The translations under genes and the position numbers were made by a program. Under the pieces are notes generated by a model. The model had not been told where the DNA came from. It saw only the letters and a list, made by a program, of their open reading frames with translations, and did not search any database. This document shows, one piece after another, positions 1 through 7,352 of a stretch of DNA of 9,019 nt. The DNA lies in contig JABGTH010000055.1 in assembly GCA_018647275.1 (NCBI GenBank), positions 1 to 9,019 of the forward strand, in the 5' to 3' direction. This DNA is from Paracoccaceae bacterium (GTDB taxonomy: Bacteria > Pseudomonadota > Alphaproteobacteria > Rhodobacterales > Rhodobacteraceae). Every line of letters starts with the position of its first letter. The stretch's first letter is position 1.

Positions 1-1317
1 AAGGGACGTGACCGTGCGCTGGCCGCAATGATCCGGTTCAAACATCTTGCTGATGGAATGGGCCTGTCCGAACTAACTGTTGTTGCAACAGCTGCCGTAC
101 GTGACGCCCAAGACGGTGCAGCATTTTGTGCTGATGTCCTTCAACATACTGGCCTGCGCATCTGGGTTATTGATGGCAAAGAAGAAGCACGGCTTTCAGC
201 ACAAGGCGTGCTGCTTGGTTGGCCTGGTGCCTATGGTCTGATTTGCGATATTGGCGGTTCTTCGATGGAATTGGCTGAGATCTCAGAAGGGCGCGTTGGC
301 AAACGTGTAACGTCCAACCTCGGCCCGTTAAAGCTTCAGGGGCTTAGTGGTGAGCACAAAGGACGTAAAGCACACATCAAAGAAACCGTGGCGAGCCTTA
401 TGGAACAAATGGGCGCACAACGTGATCGCCTTTTCTTAGTTGGCGGAAGCTGGCGTGCGATTGCGCGCATCGATATGCACCGTCGTGGATATCCGCTACA
501 TGTTTTGCACGAATACCGGATGACCCCGGCTCATGTGTCCCGCACCGCAAAATATATTGCTGAGGCTGACATCGAAGAGTTGCGCAGCGCTTGCGGCATA
601 TCATCCGCCCGCATGATCTTGGTCCCCCTGGCAGCCATGGTCCTCAAGCAGCTCGTCAAAGCCTTCAAGCCCAAAGATATCGCCATCAGCAGCTATGGTA
701 TCCGCGAAGGGCTGCTTTATGAGCAAATGCCCCAAAGATTGCGTGACCGCGATCCGCTGATTGAGGCATCGCGTTTTGCCGAAAACAAAGACGCCCGCAT
801 GCCCGGATTTGGGAAATCTCTTTATGACTTCGTTTTGCCTCTGTTCAAATCAGCACCCGAAACGCGCAAACGCTTGGTCAAAGCTGCCTGCTTGCTCCAC
901 GACGTCAGTTGGCGTGCCCATCCAGATTACCGCGCAGAGGTCTGTTTTGATAATGCGACACGCGCCAATCTTGGCGGCCTGAACCATCAAGAACGCATAT
1001 TCCTAGGACTGGCCTTACTGCACCGCTACTCCAACAGCCGCGAAGGCACGCGGTTCGAAGAGCTGTACACTCTGGTTGACGAAAAGACCCAATTAGAGGC
1101 TGAGGTTTTGGGTAAAGCCATGCGTTTTGGTGCCATGCTCTGGATGGAGAAAGGTGCCGAACGGGCCACATTCAAATGGTATCCTAAGAAACAGATATTA
1201 GAACTGCGCCTGACGCGCGATGCATTGCCGTTATTTGGCGAAGTCGCCGAGATACGTTTAAAATCCCTAGCGTCCTCATTGCAGGCCGAATTAGTTGTGA
1301 AAACCCGCAAGGATTGA
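1..1317 (+). CDS. ppx: Exopolyphosphatase / Ppx-GppA family phosphatase, 5' end outside the window
   Basis: The reading frame is open from base 1, so the ATG at 28 is internal and the true start lies upstream. 438 residues are visible; the family is usually about 500, so roughly the first 80 are missing, including the first phosphate-binding motif. Near visible residues 80-95 is the second actin-fold phosphate motif CDIGGSSMELAEI, and near 143-156 the glycine-rich FLVGGSWRAIARI motif. ISSYGIREGLLY marks the end of the ASKHA ATPase-like core. A helical HD-like C-terminal domain follows, with CLLHDVSW and LNHQERIFLGLALLHRYS. Family members release phosphate from long-chain polyphosphate and/or convert pppGpp to ppGpp in the cytoplasm; sequence alone does not separate the two activities. 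The gene converges on the EEP pseudogene with only 7 bases between stops, and I see no terminator there. The family call is firm; the choice of ppx over gppA is by similarity to alphaproteobacterial proteins. Confidence 0.93.
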   Translation, partial: KGRDRALAAMIRFKHLADGMGLSELTVVATAAVRDAQDGAAFCADVLQHTGLRIWVIDGKEEARLSAQGVLLGWPGAYGLICDIGGSSMELAEISEGRVGKRVTSNLGPLKLQGLSGEHKGRKAHIKETVASLMEQMGAQRDRLFLVGGSWRAIARIDMHRRGYPLHVLHEYRMTPAHVSRTAKYIAEADIEELRSACGISSARMILVPLAAMVLKQLVKAFKPKDIAISSYGIREGLLYEQMPQRLRDRDPLIEASRFAENKDARMPGFGKSLYDFVLPLFKSAPETRKRLVKAACLLHDVSWRAHPDYRAEVCFDNATRANLGGLNHQERIFLGLALLHRYSNSREGTRFEELYTLVDEKTQLEAEVLGKAMRFGAMLWMEKGAERATFKWYPKKQILELRLTRDALPLFGEVAEIRLKSLASSLQAELVVKTRKD

Positions 1318-1324
1318 TCACAAC

Positions 1325-1827
1325 TTAAACGTCGATATCCAAAGTCACCGGGAAATGGCCTGATGCCGTAACCAGCGCGTCGCGCAGTTCCGGCGTATCC
1401 CAACATTTCGGATCATCTAAAGGATGCTATATGCGCCATTAAAACGCGGTGTATTGCGTCCTCCCACTTCGCCCAAACTTTCGCCCTTAGGATCATGGCG
1501 CACAGTCCTTGCGTCCGGATCAGACAACATCGCAATCTCTTTCTGAGTGTCATTGGCAAAACCAATGACGGCTTTGCGGGCTCGTAAGCCAAACCGCGCA
1601 GCAAACGTTACAAGCGCCAAAGCGGCATCGCGACGTTTGCCTTGATCCGGTGCCTCGAGAATCATGACGGCATCCGCATCCATCGTCTTAAAGACTACGC
1701 CCAAGGCATCGGTTTATTTCTTACGTGTCACCTTGTGTCGAGAGGACCAACAATCGTCATTCAAAAGTGCCCCGGCGCTATGGAACAGACAGTCCATCCA
1801 TTCGATATTTTATGTTGCAATGCGCAT
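1325..1827 (-). pseudogene. Decayed endonuclease/exonuclease/phosphatase (EEP) family gene
   Basis: Read on the minus strand from ATG 1827-1825, the frame begins MRIAT, meets TAA at 1812-1810, and continues NIEWMDCLFHSAGALLNDD. It meets a second TAA at 1716-1714, then runs TDALGVVFKTMDADAVMILE, APDQGKRRDAA and so on to GAYSIL and a TAG at 1419-1417. In another frame the sequence resumes just before that stop with HPLDDPKCWDTPELRDAL and ends in SGHFPVTLDIDV, TAA 1327-1325. These pieces match the start and the end of a Roseobacter EEP-superfamily protein I recall as about 300 residues or longer. The N-terminal Asn and the Glu of the LEAPD motif remain, but the central catalytic region is gone and the usual SDH motif reads SGH. 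The second stop could be a CAA-to-TAA change. The start overlaps the stop of the upstream J-domain gene (TAATG), so this was the last gene of that operon. Family members cleave phosphodiester or phosphomonoester bonds; this copy cannot make the enzyme. Confidence 0.85.
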
Positions 1828-2507
1828 TAAGCGTGTTCTTTTCTAATGTCATCCCAAGCGCGATTGATATCGATCATACGTTTCTCCGCCAACAATACGG
1901 CCTCTTCAGGGATGCCGCGTGCAACCATCGCATCGGGGTGATTGTCACGTACAAGCTGTCGCCATACTTTGCGCATGTCATCAAATAACATGTTTGGGTT
2001 CAGCCCCAATACAGCATAAGGATCCTGTTCCGCGTCCGGAACAAACCGTGCTCTTAAGGCTTTGAATTCGCCAGCCGAGACTTCGAAAATCTCGGCCACA
2101 CGTTCTAAAAAGGCATTCTCGTTCGGGTGATAAAATCCATCCGCCATCGCAATGTGGAACAAACCTTCCATCAAATCCTTTAGCATATGCGGATCTTTAT
2201 GGAACATCGTGTGAATACGATTCGCATAGCTTTCAAAACCCGCAACGTCTGTGCGAGCCAAATTGAAAACACGGGCGGCCCCAGCTTCGTCTTGGCTAGC
2301 AATATCAAACACTTCACGAAAGGCTGTGACCTCATCACGTGTGACATGCCCATCCGCTTTTGCCATTTTTGCACCCAATGCAATCACAGCAATCGCAAAC
2401 GCGACTGAGCGTTCAGGCGGGCTACGCAGCTTGTCAAAAACTGACCACAAGGTCTCCCCAGAAGTGAGGGCAGCAAGAGCTTCAGCGATACGGGACCATA
2501 TAGACAT
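1827..2507 (-). CDS. TerB-domain J protein, DjlA/DjiA-like co-chaperone
   Basis: This is a 226-residue soluble protein. Residues about 30-150 form a helical TerB-like (tellurite-resistance) domain with two similar acidic loops, ADGHVTRDE (51-59) and ADGFYHPNE (122-130), a spacing typical of the TerB fold. Residues about 162-226 form a C-terminal J domain (DPYAVLGLNPNMLFDDMRKV) with the HPD tripeptide at 190-192 that stimulates Hsp70/DnaK ATPase. This TerB-then-J order is that of DjlA, but the N-terminal membrane anchor of E. coli DjlA is absent, as in other alphaproteobacterial versions. The likely role is a cytoplasmic DnaK co-chaperone; clients are unknown. The start at 2507 is supported by an AGGGTGG-like Shine-Dalgarno sequence overlapping the stop of the GNAT gene, only 9 bases upstream. 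The gene's own stop overlaps the ATG of the EEP pseudogene. Confidence 0.9.
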   Translation of the reverse strand: MSIWSRIAEALAALTSGETLWSVFDKLRSPPERSVAFAIAVIALGAKMAKADGHVTRDEVTAFREVFDIASQDEAGAARVFNLARTDVAGFESYANRIHTMFHKDPHMLKDLMEGLFHIAMADGFYHPNENAFLERVAEIFEVSAGEFKALRARFVPDAEQDPYAVLGLNPNMLFDDMRKVWRQLVRDNHPDAMVARGIPEEAVLLAEKRMIDINRAWDDIRKEHA

Positions 2508-2516
2508 AGCGCCACC

Positions 2517-3026
2517 CTATCCTTTGCTTTCAAAGGTGTCAGTGAGCGTTTCAATAATTAAGTGCATTAATATCAAATCATGCCAGACGCCATTTTTACG
2601 ACCAACCTTAGGCAAGCGGCCGGCCTGCTTGAACCCACATTTTTCATGAAACGCGACCGCGTTGGCATTCCCGCCACTAATGGCCCCGATCATTGCATGA
2701 TGGCCAAGCGTCATGGCAGCACTCACAAGAGCATCCATCAACGCCCGCCCCAATCCTTTGCCCTGCGCCTCTGGCACAAGATAGATTGAGTGCTCGACTG
2801 TATGCACATAACCTGGACCACCACGAAACGTCCCAAACAACGCAAAACCCTCAAACACGCCCTCTTGCTCACAGATCAAGACACTCCTTTCAGGATCCGT
2901 GATAATAGCTTCAACGTCACTGCGTACTTTCAGTTCAGTGGTAAAGGTAAAGGCTGTATCACGAATAAAATCGTTCCATAGCACGGTGATAGGGTGCGCA
3001 TCAGCAATAACGGCCGAACGGATCAT
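2517..3026 (-). CDS. GNAT family N-acetyltransferase, phosphinothricin acetyltransferase-like
   Basis: This is a complete GNAT protein of 169 residues, the usual length for the Pat/MnaT-like subgroup. Motif A, which binds the acetyl-CoA pyrophosphate, is QGKGLG at 88-93, preceded by the beta strand VEHSIYLVPEA. Motif B is NANAVAFHEKCGFKQAGRL at 120-138. The segment VGRKNGVWHDLILM near 141-154 is the C-terminal signature of phosphinothricin/methionine-sulfoximine acetyltransferases. Such enzymes acetylate amino groups of amino-acid-like compounds in the cytoplasm; the physiological substrate here cannot be read from sequence. The start is set by an ATGA overlap with the stop of the upstream VOC gene (3023-3026), which implies translational coupling. 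The last 15 or so residues after the core have no recognisable motif. Confidence 0.9.
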   Translation of the reverse strand: MIRSAVIADAHPITVLWNDFIRDTAFTFTTELKVRSDVEAIITDPERSVLICEQEGVFEGFALFGTFRGGPGYVHTVEHSIYLVPEAQGKGLGRALMDALVSAAMTLGHHAMIGAISGGNANAVAFHEKCGFKQAGRLPKVGRKNGVWHDLILMHLIIETLTDTFESKG

Positions 3027-3631
3027 AACCGTCGTATTCCATGCGGCGTATCAAATTCTGCCATCAAATCTTGGGACCCAACCTCAAACACAACACGAGC
3101 GTCCACCAGCGCCTTTTTCACTGCAGTCTCCAATTCTTTTGCCTGTGGGTGCGCGACGACAAGGCGGCGCAGACGACAGCCTGAGGGTGGCAACATCTCA
3201 GCGGGATGCGTCGCTGTTTGCCATTTGATCAGAGCGGGGCACTGATTATCGAAGGGTAAAACCCCGCTGGCGGGCACGACCATCTGCCAACGCAAATCAC
3301 CGCGTTGTAACGAAACAGCTTCCCCAACCCCATCAGGTAACAAAGCCATATCATCATCAAGCGCATTACTGCGGCATATCCAATTGCTCAAGCGCGGATT
3401 CCCTGAAAACCGGTCAAGGTCAAACCACCTTGGCCGGTCAGGATTAGGTGCGTTAGGGTTGATCGCAATCGCTTCTAAATACAGCCCATCTGCCAATTCC
3501 ATCAGCTTATTATGCGTATGAAAAACAGCGTGCTCACCACCTGGCCGCATCGAAATGCCCAAGGCCTCCTCGACATAGGACTGGGCCTGTTCAAGTGTCT
3601 CGCCGGACACCGCCAAATGATCTAGCAGCAT
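3023..3631 (-). CDS. VOC family protein, glyoxalase-like domain (Glyoxalase_3 type)
   Basis: This 202-residue protein opens with LLDHLAVSGETLEQA, the classic first strand of a vicinal-oxygen-chelate module with a candidate metal-ligand His at position 5. It continues with GGEHAVFHTHNKLMELADGL (31-50), YLEAIAINP (51-59) and RPRWFDLD (67-73), the pattern of the Glyoxalase_3 (PF13468) group. A second, more diverged half follows (ALIKWQ, then CRLRRLVVAHPQ). Proteins of this group are mostly uncharacterised metal-dependent enzymes, so no substrate is assigned. It is the first gene of a leftward operon with the GNAT, the J protein and the EEP remnant. The start at 3631 has a GAGG Shine-Dalgarno (complement of 3639-3642) seven bases upstream. 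Its promoter should lie in the divergent region shared with nhaA. Confidence 0.87.
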   Translation of the reverse strand: MLLDHLAVSGETLEQAQSYVEEALGISMRPGGEHAVFHTHNKLMELADGLYLEAIAINPNAPNPDRPRWFDLDRFSGNPRLSNWICRSNALDDDMALLPDGVGEAVSLQRGDLRWQMVVPASGVLPFDNQCPALIKWQTATHPAEMLPPSGCRLRRLVVAHPQAKELETAVKKALVDARVVFEVGSQDLMAEFDTPHGIRRL

Positions 3632-3760
3632 GGGATCGCCTCATAACTTTGCATTGCGAAAATAATCCAAGAATAAAATTAGTTTTGCAGGATTTTACAT
3701 TGATTTCGAGGGGCAAAACCTTATCTGCTTCACCATACTCGACAATTTCGGAGCGATTAA
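3632..3760. promoter_or_regulatory. Divergent promoter region between the VOC operon and nhaA
   Basis: This is 129 bases without a gene, distinctly AT-rich from about 3655 to 3700, and it must hold the start signals of both divergent units. For the leftward operon the best -10 candidate is TAAAAT (complement of 3692-3697), with only a weak -35 (GTTTTG, complement of 3714-3719) 16 bases away. For nhaA, TTGATT at 3700-3705 followed by TTATCT at 3721-3726 is possible, but the spacing of 15 is short. The nhaA Shine-Dalgarno GGAG is at 3750-3753. I found no convincing palindromic operator. The individual promoter boxes are guesses; the region's role is inferred from gene orientation. Confidence 0.45.
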
Positions 3761-4948
3761 ATGTTTTTACGAGCCCTCGACCGGTTTTTTAGCCATGAAG
3801 CATCGGGAGGGATCCTGCTTATGCTGTCAGCATTGGCAGCGATGATCGTTGCTAACTCTGCATTGTCAGGTCTTTATGAATCCGTACTTGGCGCAAAATT
3901 CTCTGTTTTGATCAACGGCGAAGGCCTTTCTAAACCTCTGATCTTGTGGATCAACGACGGCCTTATGGCGATCTTCTTCTTCCTGATAGGTTTGGAACTA
4001 AAGCGCGAAATCCTCGAGGGCAAACTCAAGAACCCAAGCGACATCATTTTGCCGGGCGTTGCAGCCATCGGCGGCATGGCCCTACCAGCTTTGATCTTCG
4101 TACTCTTAAACTGGAACATCGTTGAAAATATTAGCGGTTGGGCCATTCCTGCAGCTACCGACATTGCATTTGCGCTCGGCATTCTCGCACTTGTGGGCAG
4201 CCGCGCCCCTGCATCACTCAAGGTATTTTTGTTAACACTGGCAATTTTGGATGACCTTGGCGCAATCATTATCATTGCCTTGTTCTACACTGCAGAACTT
4301 AAGATAGATTACCTATTCCTTGCATTGCTTCCATTGGCCGGCTTGCTATGGCTCAATATCAAAGGTACGCACCGTATCGCACCTGCCCTGCTTTTAGGCG
4401 CGATCATGTGGTACTTCGTTCTTAAATCTGGAGTTCACGCAACCTTGGCTGGCGTTGTCACGGCATTCTGTATTCCACTCAAAGACAAATGGGGCAAGTC
4501 GCCACTCCATTCTCTTGAAGATGGCCTGACACCCTATGTATTATACCTCATCATCCCGATTTTTGCTTTCGCAAACGCAGGTGTTGTCCTCAAAGGTATG
4601 ACCTTCAGTGATCTACTGGCCCCTCTTCCATTGGGCATCGCACTAGGCCTGATCGTCGGGAAACAGGTTGGTGTATTTGGTCTAACAATGTTGATGGTCA
4701 AAACAGGCATCGCGAAGATGCCGCATGGTGCGACTGCATTGCACATCTACGGCATCTCTTGCTTGGCTGGGGTCGGCTTCACAATGTCCCTATTCATTGG
4801 TGGCCTAAGCTTTGCAGACGCTGAAATGATGAACCAAGTTCGCTTGGGCGTGCTTAGCGGTTCGATTGTATCCGGTGTCCTAGGTTACACAGCGTTGATG
4901 CTGGCCTCGCGCCAATCACCCCAAGATGAGGCACCCGCATCTGCATAA
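3761..4948 (+). CDS. nhaA: Na+/H+ antiporter NhaA
   Basis: This is a complete 395-residue inner-membrane protein with about a dozen hydrophobic segments, close to the 388 residues of E. coli NhaA. NhaA exports Na+ or Li+ in exchange for two protons and supports salt and alkaline-pH tolerance. All key residues are present with an offset of one from E. coli. ATDIAFALG gives Asp134, AILDDLGAI gives Asp164 and Asp165 (the ion-binding pair), GVHATLAGV gives His226 near the pH-sensing region, and LIVGKQVG gives Lys301. FANAGV and CLAGVGFTMSLFIGGLSF are further family signatures. The C-terminal tail (SRQSPQDEAPASA) is short and polar. The start at 3761 has GGAG at 3750-3753, seven bases upstream. 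The gene appears monocistronic: it diverges from the VOC operon and is followed by a strong hairpin terminator. An Na+ antiporter fits a marine organism, though NhaA is not restricted to one. Confidence 0.97.
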   Translation: MFLRALDRFFSHEASGGILLMLSALAAMIVANSALSGLYESVLGAKFSVLINGEGLSKPLILWINDGLMAIFFFLIGLELKREILEGKLKNPSDIILPGVAAIGGMALPALIFVLLNWNIVENISGWAIPAATDIAFALGILALVGSRAPASLKVFLLTLAILDDLGAIIIIALFYTAELKIDYLFLALLPLAGLLWLNIKGTHRIAPALLLGAIMWYFVLKSGVHATLAGVVTAFCIPLKDKWGKSPLHSLEDGLTPYVLYLIIPIFAFANAGVVLKGMTFSDLLAPLPLGIALGLIVGKQVGVFGLTMLMVKTGIAKMPHGATALHIYGISCLAGVGFTMSLFIGGLSFADAEMMNQVRLGVLSGSIVSGVLGYTALMLASRQSPQDEAPASA

Positions 4949-4950
4949 AC

Positions 4951-4982
4951 AAAAAGGAGCAGCCATTGGCTGCCCCTTTTTA
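4951..4982. terminator. Bidirectional rho-independent terminator between nhaA and scpA
   Basis: A hairpin pairs GGAGCAGCC (4956-4964) with GGCTGCCCC (4968-4976) around a three-base loop, with a single A/C mismatch. It is extended by five A/T pairs, AAAAA at 4951-4955 against TTTTT at 4977-4981. On the plus strand the T run follows the stem, and on the minus strand the complement of the A run does the same. The hairpin can therefore end both nhaA (stop at 4948) and the convergent scpA (stop at 5002). The distances, 2 and about 20 bases after the stops, are normal. Confidence 0.88.
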
Positions 4983-5001
4983 GATCGCCCCCGTCTGCTC
5001 T

Positions 5002-7131
5002 TTAGGGTCGGGTTTTACGAATAATTTCAAGGATATCGTGCGCAGCATCCGGAATATTAGTCCCCGGCCCAAAGATCGCCTTAACTCCATTATCATATAG
5101 GTATTGATAGTCCTGTTGCGGGATAACACCGCCACAGATTACAATGATATCCTCAGCGTCGGCATCCTTCAGGGCCTTTACCAATTGTGGTGCCAGCGTC
5201 TTGTGACCTGCAGCTTGAGAACTGATCCCAATCACGTGCACATCATTATCAACTGCGTCCTGTGCGGCTTCTGCAGGCGTTTGAAACAGCGGACCTACAT
5301 CCACATCAAAACCGATGTCAGCAAACGCCGTCGCGATAACCTTGGCACCGCGATCATGCCCGTCTTGCCCCATCTTCACGACCAACATACGCGGGCGGCG
5401 CCCCTCTACCTCAGCAAAATCCTCAACAGACTTTTGGATCGCAGCAAAACCCGCGTCGCCCTCATAGGCAGCGCCGTAAACACCAGACAACATTTTGACT
5501 TCCGCGCGGTGGCGCCCAAATACGTCTTCTATCGCTGTACTAATCTCCCCAACTGAGGCACGTGCTCGTGCCGCATCGATGGCCGCCTCTAACAAGTTGC
5601 CACCCTCACTAGCTCGACGTGTCAATTCAGCCAAGGCTGCCTCACATGCAGCTGCATCACGACTGGCGCGAATGCCGTTGAGGCGGGCAATTTGACTAGT
5701 CCGAACCGCATCATTATCAATGTCCATAATATCGATTGGGTCTTCTTTATCCAGACGGTATTTATTCACACCGACGATCACTTCCGTGCCGCGGTCAATA
5801 TTGGCCTGACGTGTCGCTGCAGCCTCTTCGATACGCAACTTTGGCATGCCTGACGCGACGGCCTTGGTCATTCCACCCAATGCCCCAACTTCTTTGATCA
5901 GCTTCCATGCTTCTCCAGCCAGATCATGGGTCAACTTCTCAACATAATAAGAACCTGCCAATGGATCGACCACATTGGTCACGCCTGTCTCTTCTTGCAG
6001 GATCAACTGAGTGTTGCGTGCAATACGGGCCGAAAAATCAGTAGGTAAAGCAATCGCTTCATCCAACGCATTGGTGTGCAAGGATTGCGTGCCCCCAAGG
6101 GCCGCAGCCATAGCTTCATATGCCGTGCGTACCACATTGTTGTATGGGTCCTGCTCTTGCAAAGATACGCCAGAAGTTTGGCAGTGCGTGCGTAACATGG
6201 ATGACTTCGGGTTCTTTGGCTCAAACTCTGACATGATGCGATGCCACAGCAAACGCGCTGCACGCAACTTGGACGCTTCCATGAAAAAATTCATTCCGAT
6301 CGCGAAGAAAAAGCTAAGGCGTGGCGCAAATTTATCCACGTCCATACCTGCGGCTATCGCCGTGCGGACATACTCGCGCCCATCGGCCAAAGTGAACGCC
6401 AGCTCTTGAACCAAGTTCGCGCCAGCCTCTTGCATGTGGTAACCAGAGATCGAAATTGAGTTGAATTTAGGCATCTCATTGGCCGTAAATTCAATGATGT
6501 CGGCAATGATCCGCATCGATGGCTCGGGCGGATAAATATAGGTGTTACGCACCATAAATTCCTTCAGAATATCATTCTGAATGGTTCCCGCTAGCACAGA
6601 TTTGTCATGCCCCTGCTCCTCGCCCGCAACAATGAAGCTGGCCAGGATTGGAATAACTGCGCCATTCATCGTCATAGAAACTGACACTTTATCCAACGGA
6701 ATTCCGTCGAATAGAATTTTCATATCTTCAACGCTGTCAATCGCAACACCGGCTTTGCCGACGTCGCCAACCACACGTTCATGATCACTGTCGTACCCGC
6801 GGTGAGTGGCCAGATCAAAGGCAACTGAAACACCCTGCTGACCCGCATCCAAAGCACGGCGATAAAAGGCGTTCGATTCTTCTGCAGTTGAGAAACCCGC
6901 ATATTGGCGGATGGTCCATGGACGCCCTGCATACATCGTGGCCTTCACGCCGCGCGTAAATGGTGCAGCCCCCGGAATCGTGCCCAGATGATCAACCTCT
7001 TTCAGGTCTTCTTTAGTATAGATCGGTTGGACATCGATCCCCTCAAGGGTTTTCCATGTCAGGTCATCTACCGGGCGGCTACGAAGTTCGCTTTCAGCGA
7101 TGCCCCGCCACGTGTCTTTTTTGCTTGTCAT
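5002..7131 (-). CDS. scpA: Methylmalonyl-CoA mutase, large catalytic subunit
   Basis: This 709-residue protein is an adenosylcobalamin-dependent enzyme that interconverts (R)-methylmalonyl-CoA and succinyl-CoA, the last step of propionyl-CoA assimilation. Residues up to about 540 form the substrate-binding TIM barrel. Tyr77 in RQYAGFST, Arg195 in MVRNTYIYPP, and Tyr231 and His232 in SGYHMQEAGA correspond to Tyr89, Arg207, Tyr243 and His244 of the Propionibacterium enzyme, with a constant offset of 12. The C-terminal B12 domain has the base-off motif GQDGHDRG, with cobalt-ligand His592, followed by GISSQAAGHKTL and ICGGVIP. The protein is full length with no missing residue in these motifs. 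I chose ATG 7131 over 7158 because GGAGG (complement of 7140-7144) sits eight bases upstream and the family's N-terminus aligns with MTSKKDTW. It probably lies in one transcript with the small ORF upstream and near pccA, the enzyme two steps earlier. Confidence 0.97.
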   Translation of the reverse strand: MTSKKDTWRGIAESELRSRPVDDLTWKTLEGIDVQPIYTKEDLKEVDHLGTIPGAAPFTRGVKATMYAGRPWTIRQYAGFSTAEESNAFYRRALDAGQQGVSVAFDLATHRGYDSDHERVVGDVGKAGVAIDSVEDMKILFDGIPLDKVSVSMTMNGAVIPILASFIVAGEEQGHDKSVLAGTIQNDILKEFMVRNTYIYPPEPSMRIIADIIEFTANEMPKFNSISISGYHMQEAGANLVQELAFTLADGREYVRTAIAAGMDVDKFAPRLSFFFAIGMNFFMEASKLRAARLLWHRIMSEFEPKNPKSSMLRTHCQTSGVSLQEQDPYNNVVRTAYEAMAAALGGTQSLHTNALDEAIALPTDFSARIARNTQLILQEETGVTNVVDPLAGSYYVEKLTHDLAGEAWKLIKEVGALGGMTKAVASGMPKLRIEEAAATRQANIDRGTEVIVGVNKYRLDKEDPIDIMDIDNDAVRTSQIARLNGIRASRDAAACEAALAELTRRASEGGNLLEAAIDAARARASVGEISTAIEDVFGRHRAEVKMLSGVYGAAYEGDAGFAAIQKSVEDFAEVEGRRPRMLVVKMGQDGHDRGAKVIATAFADIGFDVDVGPLFQTPAEAAQDAVDNDVHVIGISSQAAGHKTLAPQLVKALKDADAEDIIVICGGVIPQQDYQYLYDNGVKAIFGPGTNIPDAAHDILEIIRKTRP

Positions 7132-7306
7132 GTCGTTGTCCTCCATCAAATGGGCCAAACTGCGGGATATTTCCCGTTCCGTAGTGGTCCGTGTCTTTTG
7201 TCAGTATTTCCAGCCCTTCAGCACCTGAAATAAGCCAGTGCATGTCGTCAGCATATGCTTCGCGCAATTGCGCGTTTTGTGTTTGGTCAAATGGTACCCA
7301 ACGCAT
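7094..7306 (-). CDS. Small unknown ORF upstream of and overlapping scpA
   Basis: This is a possible 70-residue soluble protein, MRWVPFDQTQNAQLREAYAD onwards, containing the acidic stretch LISGAEGLEILTKDTDHYGT and ending in a basic tail HDKQKRHVAGHR. I do not recognise a family and assign no function. The first 50 or so residues look protein-like, with balanced composition, regular use of Trp, Tyr, Phe and acidic residues, and no stop through the otherwise empty gap upstream of scpA. The last 38 bases run into the scpA start in another frame. There is no clear Shine-Dalgarno before ATG 7306, which counts against it, although transcription from here would also serve scpA. The tail after FGPFD looks unlike the rest, so an ancestral stop may have been lost. 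It could alternatively be a fortuitous open frame in a leader. Confidence 0.5.
   Translation of the reverse strand: MRWVPFDQTQNAQLREAYADDMHWLISGAEGLEILTKDTDHYGTGNIPQFGPFDGGQRHDKQKRHVAGHR
7140..7144 (-). promoter_or_regulatory. Shine-Dalgarno that decides the scpA start
   Basis: On the minus strand GGAGG lies eight bases before ATG 7131. An in-frame ATG at 7158 and another at 7146 also exist, but the GGAGG falls downstream of both. The site lies within the coding frame of the small ORF that ends at 7094, so ribosomes finishing that ORF would pass over it. Confidence 0.75.
7261..7274. repeat. Perfect 14-bp palindrome CGCGCAATTGCGCG
   Basis: CGCGCAATTGCGCG reads the same on both strands and lies about 130 bases before the scpA start, inside the small unknown ORF, where it encodes NAQLR. 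It has no loop, so it is not an RNA hairpin; if functional it would be a site for a dimeric DNA-binding protein. About half an occurrence of a palindrome this long would be expected by chance in 9 kb. Confidence 0.25.
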
Positions 7307-7352
7307 TAACGCAACATTTGCACCTTTGGCGGGTCGTAATCGTTGATAAAGG

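Noticed and set aside
1026..1406. 126-codon minus-strand frame at the end of ppx
   Set aside because: It overlaps the conserved HD-like region of ppx, and its first part is the out-of-frame reading of the EEP C-terminus.
1642..1988. Several short plus-strand frames across the EEP pseudogene
   Set aside because: The minus strand shows clear homology to EEP protein pieces; the plus-strand frames are short, overlap one another and have no ribosome sites.
3874..4275. 133-codon open frame antisense to nhaA
   Set aside because: It lies entirely inside nhaA, has no recognisable domain or ribosome site, and its composition is what the complement of transmembrane codons gives.
5104..5556. 150-codon open frame antisense to scpA
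   Set aside because: The scpA frame there contains the B12 domain with its ligand His; the opposite frame shows no domain.
7132..7158. Longer scpA start at 7158 adding nine residues
   Set aside because: The GGAGG ribosome site lies downstream of that ATG, and the added residues do not fit the family N-terminus.
7316..7323. ATTTGCAC as a possible PccR/ScfR site (TTTGCAAA-type repeats, from memory of work on Rhodobacter sphaeroides)
   Set aside because: Only one imperfect half-site is present and no second copy at the expected spacing.
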